64,000 nt of DNA, taken from NCBI GenBank assembly GCA_023525915.1, contig CP026657.1, forward strand, positions 434,001 to 498,000, written 5' to 3'. This stretch comes from Acetispira formosa (nom. nud.) (GTDB taxonomy: Bacteria > Desulfobacterota > Desulfarculia > Adiutricales > Adiutricaceae). Positions 18,221 through 25,323 of this stretch are shown here, piece after piece. Made by a program: the position numbers and the translations under genes. A model generated the notes under the pieces. The model saw only the letters and a program-made list of their open reading frames with translations. It was not told where the DNA came from and ran no database searches. Numbering within the stretch: position 1 is the first letter of the stretch; the number at the start of each line of letters is the position of its first letter.

Positions 18221-18383
18221 CCTTTTTCAATTTATATTTCGCGTCCAGGGCCCGCTTTATATCCTCCAGGGTCAGTTCACCACGTTTTTCTTTTTCCGCC
18301 ATAGCCAGGAAGTCCGGGCTCGGTTCCAGGCCATCCACTTTTATGATACCCAACGCATAATCCCACGCTTGCTGTTTTTCCAT
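18201..18383 (-). CDS. VbhA-like antitoxin of the Fic protein
   Basis: A 60-residue helical protein with the antitoxin VbhA architecture: ALGIIKVDGLEPSPDFL, then a second part with GELTLEDIKRAL. In this family an inhibitory helix carries (S/T)xxxE(G/N), whose Glu blocks ATP orientation in Fic. Here the aligned residues read IxxxDG, so Ser is replaced by Ile and Glu by Asp. It may still inhibit, but more weakly or differently. The start at 18383 follows GAGGG; a start five codons earlier is less well supported. It is the first gene of the antitoxin-toxin operon. Upstream (18384-18594) lies about 210 bases shared with the divergent ERF operon promoter. Confidence 0.82.
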   Translation of the reverse strand: MEKQQAWDYALGIIKVDGLEPSPDFLAMAEKEKRGELTLEDIKRALDAKYKLKKDAAASE

Positions 18384-18594
18384 AATTGGTACCCTCACCG
18401 CTCAAAAAAATATTTGACAGATATTCACTGCATCCTATTTATTATACTGAATTAAGAGAATAAATCAAAGACCTGTCCAAGATGCATCCCATATATTTTC
18501 AGATATATATTACTCCTTTGAAATAATAACTTTTTGCTCAAACAACCGCCATTTTCCGTTGTGTAAATGGCGATTAATTTTCAGGAGGTGATAT

Positions 18595-19290
18595 ATGGAC
18601 CTATTTTGTTCGGAAGTAGTGAACGACCTGGCCGGTGCCATGCTGAAAGTACAGGCGGAAATCAATCCGGCTATAAAAGACAGAGAAAATCCTTTTGCCA
18701 AAGCCAAATATGCCACATTGAACTCAGTGATGGAGGCATCGCGTGAGGTGTTGCTCAAGCATGGAGTGTGGCTTGTGCAATATGCGGTACCGGTTGAAGC
18801 TGGGCATGTGGGATTGGTAACGAAGCTGGTTCATGCGGCCAGTGGGCAGTGGCAAGCATCTTTTATGGTGATGCCGCTGCCGAAAGCAGATCCGCAGGGG
18901 TTCGGTTCGGCGTTGACTTATGCCAGGAGGTATTCGTTGGCCACCTTGGTCGGTTTGGTTGTAGAGGATGATGACGGGGAAGCTGCCTGTGGCCGTTCCA
19001 GAAAAAATCTGAGGAAAAATTCCCAGAATAAACATACTGAGGCGGCAGATTTAAATTCATCCAGCGATTGTGATTCTGAAATAGCTGCACCTTCATCGTC
19101 GGAAAGTGACGTATTGAAAAAGTTGCCGAAATTCGATGGGGTCAACTATCAGCTTGTGAATGCTGCGGATGGTAAGCTATGTGTCGTGGCGACTGGCCAG
19201 ACGTCTGGTAAAAAAGAATTGTTGAGGAATAACGGTTTTCGCTGGAACCCTGAGCGTAAAATCTGGTGGAAGTATGCTCAGGCAGCTTGA
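18595..19290 (+). CDS. erf: ERF-family single-strand annealing recombinase
   Basis: A 231-residue protein of the ERF superfamily, which binds single-stranded DNA and anneals it during phage- or ICE-encoded recombination. The N-terminal 120 residues match the family: NPFAKAKYATLNSVM, the hydrophobic WLVQYAV strand, then GSALTYARRYSLATLVGLV followed by the acidic EDDDGEA. A polar linker leads to a small C-terminal domain (about 180-231) with NGFRWNPERKIWWKY, a Trp-rich putative DNA-binding unit. A strong GGAGGTGAT ribosome site precedes the ATG. It opens an operon with a Cas4-like nuclease and a MoxR/VWA set. Confidence 0.88.
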   Translation: MDLFCSEVVNDLAGAMLKVQAEINPAIKDRENPFAKAKYATLNSVMEASREVLLKHGVWLVQYAVPVEAGHVGLVTKLVHAASGQWQASFMVMPLPKADPQGFGSALTYARRYSLATLVGLVVEDDDGEAACGRSRKNLRKNSQNKHTEAADLNSSSDCDSEIAAPSSSESDVLKKLPKFDGVNYQLVNAADGKLCVVATGQTSGKKELLRNNGFRWNPERKIWWKYAQAA

Positions 19291-19323
19291 TTCAGGCGTT
19301 ACATTTTTATGATTTTTGATGAT

Positions 19324-19342
19324 GCCCTTGTCGGGCTTTTTT
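19324..19342 (+). terminator. Short terminator-like hairpin after erf
   Basis: GCCC-TTGTC-GGGC followed by TTTTTT lies between erf and the nuclease gene. The 4-bp stem is weak, so it may attenuate rather than stop transcription. Confidence 0.4.
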
Positions 19343-19355
19343 ATTGGGAGGAACA

Positions 19356-20516
19356 ATGAAAAATCAGCAAAAAATTTTGTCGCTTCTAGCCAATGGACTG
19401 GAGGCGGCTAGGCATCAGCACACGCTCCAGTCACTTGGAGATCGTGGCACTTATTTGGGCATGTCAGACCTGGCTCTGGGGCTGCGCTGCCCCAGGGCCG
19501 TGGTGGCCAGGAAGGTGTTGGATAAAAATGATGGGATGGGTTTGAACCAGTTGATCCGGCTCAGTCGTGGTCATTGGCTGGAGCATGGTATTGAGGAAGC
19601 ACTTGCGGCTGTTGGCCAAAAATTTATCTCACAGTTGGAAATCAGTGTTGAGATTCAAGTTGTGTCTATCAAGGCTCATCTGGATTTAGTTTTGATTGCT
19701 GATGATGGCCGGTCAATTACCGTACTGGAGTTGAAGAGTTCTGCTCGCCGGCGTGACCAGGTGTATGGCACGCATGAAGCGCAGCTTTATGGGCAGTTGG
19801 GATTGTTACAGCGATTCTGGAGTCAGTCTGTATTCAAAAGTGAACAGTTTGGCAAGGGTGCATCTGAACATGTCAGTGCAGGATTCTGTTCGTTTCCTGA
19901 ACTGACGCAACGTCAGTTCGGGATCAAAGTTCCGGTTGATGTTAAATCAGTTTCCATTCGTGGATTTGTATTGACAGTATCGCCAGATGAGGCTTGTGCC
20001 TTTGGTCCGTACGAACCGAACGATAAATTTCTGGAGGTAATACTGTCTACCGGCGTCAATTTGTGGCAACGGATCGAAGAAATTCGATCCGACCAGGCAA
20101 CCCTGCATGATATTTCGCATCAACATGGCTTTGATCCGTTATGTGAATATTGTACCGACAATCGCAACTGCCCAAATTTTCAAGGCCCGGAACATCCTGA
20201 GCTGGAGCCGGAGTTGTCAGATTTGGTCAGCCTGAAGGAACAGCGTTCCCGGCTGGATGATGAAATCAAGGAACGCGAAGAGCAACTGAAGGCCATTGCC
20301 GCCATTATGAAATTGAATGGTCGGTGGATAAATGGCCTCAGGCATCGCTTTAAAATTTATCAGATGCAGGGACGAGTCACCATTGACCAGGCCGTCTTAA
20401 ACGCCAACATCGATCAACTGAAGCGCATTGACCGGGAACAGTTGTTGGCCGCCATGGCGTCGGCCCAAAAAATTGGGCGGCAGTTCGAGCGGCTTCAACT
20501 TTCATCCATCAATTAA
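19356..20516 (+). CDS. Cas4/RecB-like PD-(D/E)xK exonuclease with Fe-S cysteines
   Basis: A 386-residue nuclease of the RecB/Cas4 type. The active-site set is visible: H/E region GHWLEHGIE (72-80), D110 (KAHLDLVL), E125-x-K127 (VLELKSS) and the QLYGQ helix (143-147). Four cysteines sit as in Cas4 and AddB: C45 (LRCPRAV) and C263, C266, C272 (CEYCTDNRNC), suggesting a 4Fe-4S cluster that clamps the fold. The last 90 residues include a coiled coil (about 290-320). The ATG at 19356 follows GGGAGG. Immediately after erf, it is the probable exonuclease partner that makes the single strands ERF anneals. Confidence 0.82.
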   Translation: MKNQQKILSLLANGLEAARHQHTLQSLGDRGTYLGMSDLALGLRCPRAVVARKVLDKNDGMGLNQLIRLSRGHWLEHGIEEALAAVGQKFISQLEISVEIQVVSIKAHLDLVLIADDGRSITVLELKSSARRRDQVYGTHEAQLYGQLGLLQRFWSQSVFKSEQFGKGASEHVSAGFCSFPELTQRQFGIKVPVDVKSVSIRGFVLTVSPDEACAFGPYEPNDKFLEVILSTGVNLWQRIEEIRSDQATLHDISHQHGFDPLCEYCTDNRNCPNFQGPEHPELEPELSDLVSLKEQRSRLDDEIKEREEQLKAIAAIMKLNGRWINGLRHRFKIYQMQGRVTIDQAVLNANIDQLKRIDREQLLAAMASAQKIGRQFERLQLSSIN

Positions 20517-20528
20517 ACAGGAGACGCC

Positions 20529-21509
20529 ATGCACACCGAACTCGAAAATCTTCAGATGATAGATATGGATGCCGGTCAGGTTTTCAGCGGACTGCCGTCC
20601 GGCACTTTTATCAAAGGCTATGCAGCGCCTTCCATTTACACTCCGAAGCCGGATGTTGATTATCTGTTCCATGAATCCAGCCGCGACGTTATCGTCTGGT
20701 TTCTGGAGAAATCCGATCCTCTATACATCTTTGGGCCGACAGGCGCGGGAAAAACCAGCGTGGTAAAACAGTTGGCCTCGCGTCTCAACTACCCGGTGTT
20801 TGAAGTGACCGGCCATAGCCGTTTGGAGTTTCCTGATCTGGCCGGTCATCTGACGGTCAAAGACTCGCAGATGCAATTCCAGTACGGACCTCTGGCTTTG
20901 GCCATGAAATTTGGCGGTATCATGCTGTTGAATGAAATTGATTTACTTGATCCGTCTACAGCCGCAGGACTCAACAGCGTCCTGGATGGATCACCGCTCT
21001 GCATCCCTGAAAATGGCGGTGAGATCATCACGCCTCACGCGATGTTTCGTTTCGTAGCCACAGCCAACACCAACGGAGCTTCTGATGAAACAGGTTTGTA
21101 CCAGGGCACGCTTCGCCAAAATTTGGCCTTTCTGGACCGTTTCATTCTCTGTGAAGTCGGCTACCCCAAGCCGGAACTGGAGTTGGAATTGCTGAGCAAA
21201 GTCTCACCCGAACTTCCGTCAGATTTGCGGGCAAAAATGGTGGAGTATGCCAACGAAGTAAGGCGCCTTTTTTTGGGCCAATCCGAAAACCCCTCTGGTC
21301 AGGTTCTCGACATCACCTTTTCTACCAGAACCCTCATCCGATGGGCCAACCTCACCGTCAGATTTCAGCCGTTGGCCAAGCAGGGACTGTCGCCCATTAA
21401 CCATGCTCTGGATCGCGCCCTGGCTTTCAGGGCAAACGCGGAAAGCCGCACCTTCCTGTATGAGCTGGCGCAACGCATTTTTCCCAACACCATCAAGGAG
21501 GAATCATGA
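20529..21509 (+). CDS. MoxR/CbbQ-like AAA+ ATPase
   Basis: A 326-residue AAA+ ATPase of the MoxR/CbbQ/CobS group. Walker A is GPTGAGKTS (69-77), Walker B is GIMLLNEID (130-138), and sensor 1 is FVATANTNG (about 176-184). The C-terminal part includes TFSTRTLIRWA, a sensor 2-like region. Such ATPases work with VWA-domain partners as remodelling chaperones. Here a VWA gene follows two genes later, and the 3' end overlaps the DUF3150 gene by four bases. Annotation as cobaltochelatase CobS would be misleading, since no other cobalamin genes are present. Confidence 0.85.
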   Translation: MHTELENLQMIDMDAGQVFSGLPSGTFIKGYAAPSIYTPKPDVDYLFHESSRDVIVWFLEKSDPLYIFGPTGAGKTSVVKQLASRLNYPVFEVTGHSRLEFPDLAGHLTVKDSQMQFQYGPLALAMKFGGIMLLNEIDLLDPSTAAGLNSVLDGSPLCIPENGGEIITPHAMFRFVATANTNGASDETGLYQGTLRQNLAFLDRFILCEVGYPKPELELELLSKVSPELPSDLRAKMVEYANEVRRLFLGQSENPSGQVLDITFSTRTLIRWANLTVRFQPLAKQGLSPINHALDRALAFRANAESRTFLYELAQRIFPNTIKEES

Positions 21510-22474
21510 ACACTGTTCCCTGCGAAATGAAAATTCTTGACCGCCTGGTCGCGGTCAACTTGTCTGTGGCCATATGGACTGCCAGGAAGAAATTGACCGC
21601 TGCTGATTTTGGCGGAGCCGAGCTTCCGCCGGAGGAACTGGCCTCATGGGGCAGCAAGAAAGTTTGCGACCCGGAACGGCTGCGCATCTTCAGCACTTTG
21701 AAGTCACGGGCTGTGTCTCAACTGGATAAAATCGGAATCAGATTTCTTGGCGGCTGGGCCATACCTGAGGATCGAGCCGAGGCCATCAACCAATTCCTCC
21801 GCCAGATAAAAACCGAGTTCCTGAATGCCAAGGAATCTTTTCTGAATTCCTATGATCAGGCTGTCGCCTCCTGGGTGGATAAACATCCCGGCTGGGAACA
21901 GCTCATTGCCGCTTCAACAGTCAGCGCTGATTATGTCCGTTCAAGGCTGAGTTTCACCTGGCAGTTTTACAAAGTCGCGGCTCCCGATGCAAGCGTCGCC
22001 TCATCAGAAAGCCTGACACATGAAGTCGAAACCCTTGGCAATACTTTGTTTGGTGAAATTGCCAAAGAAGCGCAGTCCATCTGGAAACGGGTCTATGAAG
22101 GCAAAACCGAAGTCAGTCACAAAGCGCTGTCGCCGCTCAAGATTCTTCATGGCAAACTCAGCGGATTGAGTTTCGTGGAACCGCGAGCCGCTCCGGTAGC
22201 TGATCTCATTGAAGCCGCTATGCTCAGTGTTCCCAGGCGCGGACTGATTTCCGGTGCGCATTTGGTCATGCTGCAAGGACTGGTGACGATGCTGAGTAAT
22301 CCCACCCTGCTGGTGCATCACGGTCAGAAAGTCATCGACGGAGCCAGTCCGAAAAGTTTAATTTTCTCTCCCCATTTGCATCATCTGCCTATCGAAAACA
22401 ATGAAGGCACAGAAACAAAAAATGATCAGCCCACATCAGGTCATCCCTTCGTGGACAGCCTGGGATTGTGGTAG
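21506..22474 (+). CDS. DUF3150-family protein
   Basis: A 322-residue cytoplasmic, mostly helical protein matching DUF3150, a family found between a CobS-like ATPase and a VWA protein in integrative elements and plasmids. Recognisable parts are the N-terminal KILDRLVAVNLSVAIWTARKK (given here in pieces: KILDRLVAVNLS, AIWTARKK), a glycine-rich KIGIRFLGGWAIP and a long helical middle with a conserved-looking GWEQLIAAS. No catalytic motif is evident. It overlaps both neighbours' reading frames by a few bases (start overlaps the ATPase stop), so translation is coupled. Its role is unknown; a linker or adaptor between the ATPase and the VWA protein is a guess. Confidence 0.75.
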   Translation: MNTVPCEMKILDRLVAVNLSVAIWTARKKLTAADFGGAELPPEELASWGSKKVCDPERLRIFSTLKSRAVSQLDKIGIRFLGGWAIPEDRAEAINQFLRQIKTEFLNAKESFLNSYDQAVASWVDKHPGWEQLIAASTVSADYVRSRLSFTWQFYKVAAPDASVASSESLTHEVETLGNTLFGEIAKEAQSIWKRVYEGKTEVSHKALSPLKILHGKLSGLSFVEPRAAPVADLIEAAMLSVPRRGLISGAHLVMLQGLVTMLSNPTLLVHHGQKVIDGASPKSLIFSPHLHHLPIENNEGTETKNDQPTSGHPFVDSLGLW

Positions 22475-22482
22475 GAGGTTTT

Positions 22483-24084
22483 ATGAAGCATTTCATTCGC
22501 TCATTGCCGTTGGTGGCCTCGGCTCTGGGACGTAAGTACGGAATCGAAGTCATCATCGGAGGAGATCAGGCGGCTACCGATGGACAAACCATTTATTTGC
22601 CCGCACTGCCGCTTGATTCTCCGCCTGAACTTGTCGCCCTGGCTCGTGGATATCTGGATCATGAGGCTTCCCACATCAGAGAAACCAATATGAAGCAAGT
22701 CAAGGCAGCGAAGTTGTCTCCGCTTGAACATCACATCTGGAACATTATAGAAGATCAGAGAGTGGAAAAAATTCTTGGCGACCTATTCCCCGGCTGCCGC
22801 AAGAATTTCGTATGGCTGATCAAACGCATTTTCCTTGTTGAACCAGAAACTCCAACATCCCTGGAACAGGCCATCCTCAATTGGATTTTACTGGAAGCCA
22901 GACGTTGGTCTGTTCCTGAATTGGCCCGAAGAGTCGATTTCATCGCCGCACACCTTGATCAGGAAGAGCCTGGGCTTCTTGATGTCATTCGTCCTATTAT
23001 GGAGCGCATAAAGGCTAGCTGCCCCAGCACCAAAGCCGCAATAAAATATGCCCGTGAAATCGTAGAGGCCCTGAAAAATTTATGTGACCAGATGAAGTCA
23101 GGCTCTGCTATTACCACAACCGCTCCTGATGGAAGCACGGAAGCGCGGCCAGGTGACTGCGATGCTGATGATGCCAACCAGAAGCATGCCAACGCCATCT
23201 CAGCAATCGAGTCCCTGCTGTCGCTGTCCAAACCTGAGTTGCCACAGGATTTCGGTTCTGTCATCGGAACAATCTTAACAGAATCCAAACCTGAAAATCC
23301 GTGTGAGGCCTTGAAAGTGGCGCAAGTGGCCACACGGGAAACAGGCCTGCTACCGCCGTCCGCTCTGGAAGAGTCTCGTGCCGCCACATTGGCCATGCGG
23401 CGCAGACTGCAAAGTTTGATACAGTCTCTTGTCATTAAAAAGGTCAATCCCGGCCGAAGTGGCCGACTGGATGCAGGCGCTCTTCACAAACTCTATGTAG
23501 GAGACAGAAAAATTTTCCGCCGCTCAGGCGTGAGAGTTGGCCTGGACACAGCCATCCACCTGCTGATTGACGCTTCCGGTTCCATGCGCTGCCAGATTGA
23601 CCTGGTCAGCATGGCCGCCTATTCATTGTGCCGGTCACTGAGCGAGGCACGAGGAATCAACATCGGAGCCAGCATCTTTCCAGGAAACTTCATTCCCGGC
23701 CGCAATGGAAATCCAAAATCATGGGATACCATCTCCCCAGTTCTTCGACACGGAGAAACCCTGCATCAGCGTTTCCAACTGGAAGCCGCAGGCGGCACTC
23801 CCATGGGCGAAGCCATCTGGTGGGCCATGCAGCAGATGGCACCTTTGCGTCAATCCAGAAAAATCATTTTCATTTTGACTGACGGGGAACCAGACTTCAT
23901 CCCCAACACCAAAGCCGCCATAGCTGAAGCCCATCGCATCGGCTTTGAATTGTATGGCCTCGGCATGGGCTGCGAGTCTATCAAAGAACTGCTGCCAGGC
24001 CGCAGCACCGTTATCCACAACTTGTCACAACTGCCACAATGCCTGTTCCATCTTATGGGACAAGCCATTGTCAGATCAAACTGA
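22483..24084 (+). CDS. VWA-domain protein with an HExxH-like N-terminal motif
   Basis: A 533-residue protein. The C-terminal VWA domain (about residues 350-533) keeps the MIDAS motif DASGSM, with downstream FILTDGEPD. The N-terminal part has LDHEASHIRETN (HEASH at 60-64), an HExxH zinc-site pattern, and about 25 residues on IIEDQRVEKI, which could supply a third Glu ligand. This suggests a metallopeptidase-like domain fused to the VWA. The ATG at 22483 follows GGAGGT at good spacing; an upstream GTG overlaps the previous gene. With the MoxR-type ATPase it forms a MoxR-VWA pair. It resembles CobT only in the VWA part; a cobalamin role is unlikely here. Confidence 0.82.
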   Translation: MKHFIRSLPLVASALGRKYGIEVIIGGDQAATDGQTIYLPALPLDSPPELVALARGYLDHEASHIRETNMKQVKAAKLSPLEHHIWNIIEDQRVEKILGDLFPGCRKNFVWLIKRIFLVEPETPTSLEQAILNWILLEARRWSVPELARRVDFIAAHLDQEEPGLLDVIRPIMERIKASCPSTKAAIKYAREIVEALKNLCDQMKSGSAITTTAPDGSTEARPGDCDADDANQKHANAISAIESLLSLSKPELPQDFGSVIGTILTESKPENPCEALKVAQVATRETGLLPPSALEESRAATLAMRRRLQSLIQSLVIKKVNPGRSGRLDAGALHKLYVGDRKIFRRSGVRVGLDTAIHLLIDASGSMRCQIDLVSMAAYSLCRSLSEARGINIGASIFPGNFIPGRNGNPKSWDTISPVLRHGETLHQRFQLEAAGGTPMGEAIWWAMQQMAPLRQSRKIIFILTDGEPDFIPNTKAAIAEAHRIGFELYGLGMGCESIKELLPGRSTVIHNLSQLPQCLFHLMGQAIVRSN

Positions 24085-24157
24085 CGGCAAAAAACCTGAC
24101 ATGCAACACTTCCCACCAGCGGCTCCAAGCCGCATTTTTCATACCAAGGAGCTCATT

Positions 24158-24490
24158 ATGACTTTACCCAGATGCCCCAAATGCGGGACCAACGCCTATA
24201 TGGTCCCCTTAAACTACGGGGAAAAAATCGGAACCACAGTCGGAGGCGTAGTCGGCCTGGCCCTCTCCATCGGACGCGGCGCAGCCTTGGGCTCAGGCGC
24301 CGGAGCGGCCATCGGAAGTTTCGTGCCTATCGTCGGCACCGCCATCGGCGCAACTGCTGGTGGCTTCGCAGGTGCCCTGGCCGGTTTCATGCTCGGCGCT
24401 GAAGCTGGTTGCCGCATAGGTTCCGAATTTGACGATCACATCCTTCGCTGTTTTCGTTGCAATCGCTGCGGTTCGGAAATACAATTTTAA
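24158..24490 (+). CDS. Zinc-ribbon protein with an internal glycine zipper
   Basis: A 110-residue protein. CPKC at residues 5-8 and CFRCNRC near 99-105 can form a split zinc ribbon. Between them lie about 80 residues of Gly, Ala and hydrophobic residues (GTTVGGVVGLALSIGRG and a second GAxxG-rich stretch), a glycine zipper able to span or insert into a membrane. The ATG at 24158 follows AAGGAG. It is the last gene of the erf-to-VWA operon and is followed by a terminator. The combination of zinc ribbon and glycine zipper occurs in small unassigned phage and ICE proteins; the function is unknown. Confidence 0.6.
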   Translation: MTLPRCPKCGTNAYMVPLNYGEKIGTTVGGVVGLALSIGRGAALGSGAGAAIGSFVPIVGTAIGATAGGFAGALAGFMLGAEAGCRIGSEFDDHILRCFRCNRCGSEIQF

Positions 24491-24509
24491 ATCGTATATT
24501 CAACCTTTA

Positions 24510-24545
24510 GCCTCGGAGCAAAATACTCCGAGGCCAATTTTTTAA
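24510..24545 (+). terminator. Terminator ending the erf-VWA operon
   Basis: GCCTCGGAG (24510-24518) pairs perfectly with CTCCGAGGC (24526-24534) and is followed by CAATTTTTTAA. It closes the operon that starts with erf. Confidence 0.85.
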
Positions 24546-24606
24546 CGATTCATCTTGATGTTTCATGATACTGTATTGTATTATAAAAATTAAATAGGAG
24601 GCAGTT

Positions 24607-24840
24607 ATGTCTATTCATACCAATAAGGTAAAATTTGCCACCCAAGCTGATCCGATATTGCTCGAAGCCTTGCGCAATATCGCCAATGCTGAAGGACGAC
24701 AGTTGCAGTCACTTATTGACGAAGCCCTGCGGGAATACCTGGAAAAGCGTCAAACGGACAAACCCCGTAAACATGTCCTGAAAGCTCTGGATGAAAGTTT
24801 ACTTCAATACGATGAACTATACCGGAAGTTGGCTGAATGA
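24607..24840 (+). CDS. Ribbon-helix-helix antitoxin paired with Doc
   Basis: A 77-residue protein. The first 45 residues fit a ribbon-helix-helix DNA-binding fold (KVKFATQAD, then LLEALRNIANAEGRQLQSLI given in pieces: LLEALRNIA, GRQLQSLI). The C-terminal 30 residues are polar and probably wrap the toxin. AGGAGG lies just before the ATG. Its stop overlaps the toxin start by four bases (ATGA), the usual coupling in toxin-antitoxin operons. It should bind its own promoter and neutralise the toxin; both are inferred from context. Confidence 0.82.
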   Translation: MSIHTNKVKFATQADPILLEALRNIANAEGRQLQSLIDEALREYLEKRQTDKPRKHVLKALDESLLQYDELYRKLAE

Positions 24841-25226
24841 CAGACTATTTAAGTACGGCTGACATTTTGGGGATACATCATGTTCTTTTGGAACAATATG
24901 GTGGTTCAGGTGGCCTGCGTGATCTTGGTGCGTTGGAATCAGCCGTCTTCAGACCACAATGTGGATATTACGATGGCATAATTGAAGAGGCCGCCGCCCT
25001 GTTGGAAAGTCTTTTAATCAATCACCCATTTATCGATGGCAATAAAAGAGTAGCGTTTGCCGCCTGTGATGTTTTTTTGCGCATCAATGGTTGCAGACTT
25101 GTCTCTTCACCAGCGTTTATGTTTGAAAATATGATAAAATGGATACAAAATCCCACTGATCGTTTGGATGCGATAAAGCATTCTCTGCAAGAAAATATTG
25201 TTCAATATTATATTGATAAAAGTTGA
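24837..25226 (+). CDS. doc: Doc-family toxin (Fic fold kinase)
   Basis: A 129-residue Doc toxin. The signature HPFIDGNKRVA (residues 63-73) has the lysine-containing loop of Doc, which phosphorylates elongation factor Tu rather than adding AMP. An N-terminal helix with GLRDLGALESAVFRPQ is also typical. Length matches intact Doc proteins. Unlike classical phd-doc, the antitoxin upstream is of ribbon-helix-helix type. It is a second, separate Fic-fold toxin within 7 kb of the AMP-transferase Fic at 17576. Confidence 0.92.
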   Translation: MTDYLSTADILGIHHVLLEQYGGSGGLRDLGALESAVFRPQCGYYDGIIEEAAALLESLLINHPFIDGNKRVAFAACDVFLRINGCRLVSSPAFMFENMIKWIQNPTDRLDAIKHSLQENIVQYYIDKS

Positions 25227-25323
25227 AATTGATGATATTTTTTTAGCCACTTAACCGTTTTGATTTTTTTCTTCTAGCTGCATTCATGTGTATCCATTAA
25301 GTTTAATATCGTAACAGGAACAA

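Noticed and set aside
20529..24084. Cobaltochelatase CobS/CobT (cobalamin synthesis) annotation of the MoxR and VWA genes
   Set aside because: Only the AAA+ and VWA domains are shared; no cobN or other cobalamin gene is present, and the neighbours are recombination genes.
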